A stretch of 64,000 nucleotides of DNA from the NCBI GenBank assembly GCA_002007465.1, contig LNAC01000744.1:671455-735454 (forward strand), in the 5' to 3' direction. The notes beneath the pieces are model-generated. The model searched no databases. It was not told the DNA's origin and saw only the letters and a list, made by a program, of their open reading frames with translations. The stretch comes from Ailurus styani (lineage: Eukaryota > Chordata > Mammalia > Carnivora > Ailuridae). Shown here in pieces: positions 58,221 through 64,000 of this stretch (the first letter of the stretch is position 1; every line of letters begins with the position of its first letter). A program made the position numbers and the translations under genes.

Positions 58221-58492
58221 ACCTTTAACATTTTCATCTCAAATATCACCTTTCTGGGCTTCCTCCACCTATAAAGGGTTCCTGCCTCTATGTTCTTTGT
58301 TCTTTTCTCTATCAGATTATCTTGTTTTATTAAAAATTTTAAGTTAAGGTACTTTACATTAAGTACTTCTAGACCCTGAGCTACTTGAGGACAGGCATTG
58401 TGTGTTTTCATCTTTTAGTTCCCTGTGGTCTATAACACATAGCATGGATTAAATAAACCTAAGTTAAAGCTTTTTTAAAAACCCTAAGGTGT

Positions 58493-58717
58493 GGGCGCCT
58501 GGGTGGCTCAGTGGGTTAAAGCCTCTGCCTTCGGCTCAGGTCATGATCTCAGGGTCCTGGGATGGAGCTCCACATGGAGCACTGCATTGGGCTCTCTGCT
58601 CAGCAGGGAGCCTGCTTCCTCCTCTGTCTCTCTGCCTGCCTCTGCCTACTTGTGATCTTTCTCTCTCTGTCAAATAAATAAATAAAATCTTAAAAAACAA
58701 AAACAAAAACAAAAACA
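58493..58717 (+). mobile_element. CAN-SINE with (CAAAA)n tail, perfect 16-bp duplication
   Basis: AAAAACCCTAAGGTGT occurs at 58477-58492 and 58718-58733. The body has ATGGAGCACTGCATTGGGCT, as in the SINE at the window's end. After AAAATCTTAAAAAA come several ACAAAA units. Confidence 0.96.
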
Positions 58718-58734
58718 AAAAACCCTAAGGTGTT

Positions 58735-59890
58735 CTTGTCAGATCCTTGGGCTCCATTAGTGGTGCATTTTTATAAAATACTTCTTGGAATTGTTCTTTT
58801 CTACAGATGGTTATAGTCACCTGTTATTTCTGTGTTTTTACTGCAATTGAGGCAAATCCTTTAAAGAATATAGCTTTAAGGATTCTTTAAAGTTATCTTT
58901 AAGATATTGTCCGAATTCCCCTTAAAATCTAAAAAAAAAAAATCCCCTTAAGTATAGTATATACAGTTTTTTGGTATATACCACCTGGTATGCTAGTTTG
59001 TATGTATGCTAACATTGAGGATCTTAGGAATTAGGTTCCCTGAATACAGCTGGGGCTGGGAAAAAGTGGTCCTATTAAAATTATCTTCCAGCTTGCAGAA
59101 GTGGCATATGTAATTTGGTTCATATTACAAGCATCCTTTCAGAGTATAAACACAAAATGGGTTTGTTGTTGTTTTTTTTTTCTTTGCATTTGTTGTCCCC
59201 AGCTTTGCTATGATGAACCTCCACCTCCCACAGAGAATACAGTCACGGTTCAATCGCATAACTTTTTAGGCACTCTGTTTTTAGAATAGCTTTATTCCCT
59301 TTCTTTAAAGCTTAGTCCTTTTCATTTAAAAACTTCAATCTCATATCTAATTTACTGCCTTTGGTCTTAACATTTCTGGTTAGTGAACACCATGGGAGTA
59401 TGGTGACTTCAACAGGTTCTGCTGACAAATGTCTTACCCTCAAATATGTTCAAGTCTAATGTCCCCTAGACAATAATAACTCCTTTCAGGACTTTACATT
59501 CTCTGACTGACCCCTGTTGGCAGCTTCATGTCACATTCTTTTTGTCTTGTGCTGCGATGACCCTCAATAAGAATGTAACCCCCAGTTTCATCTGCTTTGT
59601 CTGGCCAACTCTTGGGCTTGCAGGAATGAAGGGGACCCATTGTTCATACTTATCAGGAGCTGGTTACTTCAAATTGGGAGCGGAATTGGCTGTTTTTGGG
59701 CCCCATCTGTCTAATGCTCTTTCCCCCTTAACTAATAATATTGGGTAAAGTTAGCAAGTTCATTGACCAGTCTGATATCTACCTAGGGTACAAAATGCTA
59801 GCCATTATTTTTATTACTATTATTACTTCAGCCAAAGGCCTATTCCTTATCTATCATCCATCTATCTACCTCCCTACCTAATTATTTGCT
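58735..59890. other. Intergenic DNA, nothing recognised
   Basis: The frames at 59101-59289 and 59542-59748 have no domain. No named repeat. Confidence 0.4.
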
Positions 59891-59894
59891 TACC

Positions 59895-61420
59895 AACCTA
59901 TGTATTTTATTGAACTATAATTCACATACTATAAAATTCACCCCTTTACAGGGTATAGTTAGATGGTTTTGGTGTATTCTCCAGGTTATACAACCATTAA
60001 CCACTGTCTAACTGCAGAACATTTTCATTACCCCAGAAAGAAACTCCACAGCAGTAGTAGTCACTCCCATCCCTCCCTCCCCCAGCCCTTGGGAACTACT
60101 AATCTGTGTTACATCTCTGTGGATTTACCTATCCTGGACATTTTAAATAAATGGAATCACACATCATGTGACCTTTCGTATCTAATATCTTTCCATTAAC
60201 AGTGTTTTCAAGGTTCACTTATATTTAGCATGTATCAGTGCTTAATGCCTTTTTATGAAATAATAGTTGAGTGTGTGGATACCACATTTTGCTTCTCTGT
60301 TCACCAGCTGATGGATATTTGGGTTGTTTCCACTTTTTGACTATTATGAATAATCCTACTGTAGACATTTGTGTAAAGTTTTTATGTAAATGTGGGTTTT
60401 CAATTCCAAGAGTGGAATTGCTTGGTCATATGGAATTGCTATGTTTAATTTTTTGAGTAATTGTCAGACTGTTTTCCAAAGCAACTGCACTGTTTTATAT
60501 TTCCACTGACCATGTATATTTATTTTTTTCCATATTCATGTTAACAGTTGTTATTCTTTGTTTGTTTTATTATAGCCATCTGAATGAGTATGCAGTGGTA
60601 TCCCATTGTGGCTTTGATTTGCGTTTTCTTAATGACTAATAATGCTGAACATCTTCATGTGCTTGTTGGCTGTTTGTATGTCTTCTTCGGAGAAGTGTCT
60701 ATTCAAATCCTTTGCCCATTTTAAAATTGGGTTATTTGTCTTATTGTTGTTGAATTGCAATAATTCTTTATTCTTGATACTAGACTCCTGTTTATATGAT
60801 TTGTAAATACTTTCTTCTGTGGCTTGTCATTTTACTTTTTTGATAGTGTTTTAATACATAAAAGTCATAAATTTTGATGCTATACAGTTTTTCATTTGTA
60901 TTCATGTGCTTTAGTTTCTTAGATACCTAAGAAATTGTTGCCTAATCCAGAATTGCAAAGATTATCTTCTAAGTAGTATTACATCCTTCATTCAGTAAAT
61001 ATGTGGTGTCATTCCATTTATTTAGGTCTTTAATCATCTTTTAACATTGTGTTTAATGTATTAGGCTTATGCTTCTTTTGTCAAATATATCCCTAAATAT
61101 TGTATCCTTTTTGGTGCTATTTAAAATAAAATTATTTTATTAATTTCATTTTCACATGGTTCATTGCTAGGTATAGAAATAAACGGATTTTTGTATGTTG
61201 ATCTTTGTATCCTGCAACCTTGCTGAACTACTTTTATTCTCATAGTTTTTGTGAGTGTGAATGGATGCTTTAGGATTATTTGATTTATTTTTTTGCTGGG
61301 GTATACTGGACATATAATATCATATTAGCTTCAGGTGTACCATATAATGATTTGATATTTGTGTATGTTGCAAAATGATCACCAGAATATGTCTAATTAG
61401 TATCTGTAATAAACATATAG
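59895..61420 (-). mobile_element. Old L1 (L1M type), ORF2 end and 3' UTR
   Basis: Antisense L1 text over 1.4 kb: ACTATAATTCACATACTATA at the 3' UTR side, GGAATCACACATCATGTGAC, CTGATGGATATTTGGGTTGT, GTTGGCTGTTTGTATGTCTT, and ATCTTTGTATCCTGCAACCT at the ORF2 side. A second 3' UTR-like piece (GGTATACTGGACATATAATA, CAGGTGTACCATATAATGAT) follows at about 61295-61420. All frames are broken. Confidence 0.8.
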
Positions 61421-61676
61421 ATAAAATGAAAACCATGAGTTTATACTGATGATTTCAATCCATAGGAAGAAGTTCACTGTTTTTCTGTCTTTCCATATTT
61501 ATAACTCCATTCTCCAATGAGAAACCTGACTCCCATTATCTTCCATAGATTTATGGAAGTTGTGAACAATTATGAATTGTTTGTAGCCAGTCTCCCAGTG
61601 CTGCAGCTGCCTTCTCCCACTCATGGGGATTTTCCTCTTAGCTCTTTTGGGCTCCATACCTTTTGCTGGACCATTG

Positions 61677-61830
61677 ATTTTTTCTTTCTTTAAATTCAGT
61701 CACCAACATGTAGTGTACATCATTAGTTTTTGATGTAGTGTTCAATGATTCATTAGTTGCGTTTAATACCCAGTGCTCATCACACCACATGCTGTCCTTA
61801 ATGCCAAAGTTACCTCTCTACCCTTTAACA
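61677..61830 (-). mobile_element. Carnivore L1 3' end, severely truncated
   Basis: Antisense: CACCAACATGTAGTGTACAT, CATTAGTTTTTGATGTAGTG, TTCAATGATTCATTAGTTGC, CAGTGCTCATCACACCACAT. Confidence 0.8.
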
Positions 61831-61834
61831 CCTT

Positions 61835-62660
61835 TTCACCCCATGAAGCAGACATCTGATTGCTCAGTGAGTTCTATCTAACAGTTTTTATACTGAATTG
61901 TAAAGGATGGAAGGAAAGCTCTCTTGTTTTAACAAGTCTTTATTTTGAAAAATTTCAAGCTTACTGTAATGTTGCCAGGACACTATAATGCCAAATCAAA
62001 TATCTTTACTCTTATTAAATAATTTTTAACATTTTTTCCCACATTAGTTTTACTTTTCTTTTTCTCTCATATGTAAAAACATGTTTATATATACATATGT
62101 CTAATACCTATATATCATATTTTTCCATTTTAAATGAATCATTTGAGAAAATTTAGATATCATCATGTTATCCCTAAATACTTGACCTGAATACTTCATC
62201 TCTTAGGAACAAAGACACTTTTCCATACAATCACTGTATGGTTAGCACACTTAGGAAATTTAACAATGATGCAGTGCTTTTATCAAATACATTGGTCATA
62301 TGCAAATGTCTTCAGTTGTCCTAACACTGTTCTTAAGGATGAGTTTTTAAATCCAGGATTGAATCAAGGATCATACATTACCTTTAGTTAGCACAGTTAT
62401 CCAACCTTGAGAATACTGTCTGACACACAGAAGGCCCTGAGTAGATGTTTGTACTTTCATTAAGGGCCCCTTAATTTAGCAGCAATTTCTCAATTTCTAA
62501 CTTGACTTCTATTTTTTTTTTTTTTAAGGTTAGGCAGTTTACTCTAGAAGGTTAATTAACTTTTTAAAAAAATCAAATGCACATTATAAATATATAGAAC
62601 AAATGAAAATACAATAGAATTAAGTCTTCTTCCCATTCTAAAGCCTAATCCTCCAGTCTT
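61835..62660. other. Intergenic DNA, nothing recognised
   Basis: AT-rich. No gene or named repeat. Confidence 0.4.
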
Positions 62661-62674
62661 TCAGAACTCAACCA

Positions 62675-62851
62675 CTTGGGCACCTGGGTGGCTCAGTAGG
62701 TTAAGCCTCTGCCTTCGAGGATCAGGTCATGATCTCAGGGTCAGGTCTCTGCTCAGCAGGGAGCCTGCTTCCTCCTCTCCCTCTGCCTGCCTGTCTGCCT
62801 TCTTGTGATCTCTCTCTGTCAAATAAATAAATAAAACCTTAAAAAAAAAAA
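62675..62851 (+). mobile_element. CAN-SINE with internal deletion
   Basis: GGGCACCTGGGTGGCTCAG head. The segment between CTCAGGGTC and AGGTCTCTGCTCAGCAGGGA is missing about 30 bases. The duplication is AGAACTCAACCA (62663-62674) and AGAACTCAATCA (62852-62863). Confidence 0.95.
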
Positions 62852-62863
62852 AGAACTCAATCA

Positions 62864-63790
62864 TTTTCTCCAGGTTCTTGTGAATCCTTCCAGAAAGATC
62901 TCTGTTACAAGCATAGAGCTGCCCCCCAGTTTTTACTTATAGAAATGGGATTATAGCACATACTCTTCTGTAACTTGCATCTGTACTTTTTAATATATCT
63001 TGGAGATAGTTGTACATCAGCACACATAGAACTACTTTATTCTTCTTGACTCTGTAGTATTCTGTCATACAGATGTGTCATTTATTAATTGTTGATGGAC
63101 GTGAAAGTTGCCCTTCTTTTAGCTATTCAAAACATGTATTTGAACTCTTAAAGGGACTAGACTTTTTAACTTTGGCATTCTTTAACAGAATAAAAGGTTA
63201 AGAGCATTTAGATGATTTTCTTCACATACCTGGTTTTAATGAGCTATTCAGTCATCATGGCTTTCATGTAGTACTTCAGTGTAATACTAATAAACTTCCT
63301 CTGTCAAATAAAGTGGCTGATGAATTATTCAGCATTAAAATAGAAATGTCAAACTTAGTCATACAGAGTTGAATTAGAGCAATTCTTTTTAAACTATCTG
63401 TGGTGAAAGACCCAGATTTTAAAAAAATTTCCAATCCTTTGCAGACTGTAAAATTAACAGTAAAATGCAGTAAAAACAAAGTGTCAGAAAAATACAAATT
63501 TAAAAAAGCATGCAGAATAAAATGTCTACATGATTAATATAAAGCAATGGTTTTTAAAGTGTGGTCCAATAATTTTTCAGATGTAAAGAGACCAAAAAGT
63601 TCAAGAAGAACTGACACAGAATTTCTATTAAAAGTTTTTTTTTCTCCTCCATTACAGCTACATAGAATGTTAAAAGTGAAGCAGTGTCCCCATGTATTAA
63701 ATGCGTATATGCCCACTTGTAAAAGAATACTGTGTACATCAAAATTTAAAAATTTCAGTGTCACAAATATATCATATTGAAACTCAATGT
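62864..63790. other. Intergenic DNA, nothing recognised
   Basis: Overlapping frames on both strands at 63534-63780 are simply stop-poor AT-rich sequence. Confidence 0.4.
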
Positions 63791-64000
63791 GGGGCGCCTG
63801 GGTGGCACAGTGGGTTAAAGCCTCTGCCTTCGGCTCAGGTCATGATCTCAGGGTCCTGGGATGGAGCTCCGCATGGAGCACTGCATTGGGCTCTCTGCTC
63901 AGCAGGGAGCCTGCTTCCTCCTCTCTCTCTGCCTGCCTGTCTGCCTACTTGTAATCTCTCTCTCTCTGTGTCAAATAAATAAATAAAATCTTAAAAAAAA
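63791..64000 (+). mobile_element. CAN-SINE, cut by the window edge in its A tail
   Basis: GGGGCGCCTGGGTGGCACAG to AAATAAATAAATAAAATCTT and an A run. The body is almost identical in its middle to the SINE at 58493, so both probably belong to the same young subfamily. The right duplication is outside the window. Confidence 0.95.

Overview
This window is ordinary nuclear DNA from a carnivoran mammal. It holds at least 34 tRNA-derived CAN-SINEs (SINEC), which start with GGGCGCCTGGGTGGCTCAG and end in a CT-rich stretch, AATAAATAAATAAAATCT and an A-rich tail. It also carries the carnivore type of L1 3' end. SINEs with GCACTGCATTGGGCTCTCT are of a kind I associate with mustelids and their relatives (inference). 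There are no operons, CRISPR arrays or prokaryotic genes. Almost all short open frames are fragments of repeats.

Layout. (1) 1-3590, plus strand: the 3' end of SUMF1 (formylglycine-generating enzyme), with the end of its last intron, the terminal coding exon at 2473-2583, and a 3' UTR of about 1 kb with AATAAA at 3569. (2) About 3.6-25.3 kb: intergenic DNA full of SINEs, MIRs, LTRs, hAT elements and L1 ends, between the convergent 3' ends of SUMF1 and SETMAR. (3) 25.3-35.8 kb, minus strand: the whole of SETMAR. Its 3' UTR reaches about 25283, the large exon at 26801-26013 encodes pre-SET, SET and post-SET, the intron is 8.8 kb, and exon 1 at 35697-35593 lies in a CpG island with two ZNF143-like promoter motifs. 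The predicted protein has 297 residues and stops right after the post-SET region. No mariner transposase is attached, unlike the SETMAR fusion of anthropoid primates. (4) 35.8-64 kb: upstream intergenic DNA with no protein gene recognised. It holds a RHEB processed pseudogene at about 43.35-44.42 kb. That copy lies inside a truncated L1, which lies inside a Tigger-like DNA transposon. A second L1, bounded by a 14-bp direct repeat, straddles an assembly gap at 51.7-52.05 kb and looks 5'-inverted.

The SUMF1/SETMAR tail-to-tail order matches what I know of human 3p26, which supports both calls. The two genes are not known to share a pathway: SUMF1 activates sulfatases in the endoplasmic reticulum, and SETMAR is a nuclear histone-lysine methyltransferase-type protein. 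I found no convincing new biological system. The most interesting items are an imperfect copy of the SETMAR exon-1 splice donor exactly 129 nt downstream and in frame, the four-component nest at 41.9-45.3 kb, and the L1 around the second gap.

Limits: repeat family names come from remembered consensus features, not a database search. Repeat edges are good to a few bases where a target-site duplication is given and to tens of bases elsewhere.
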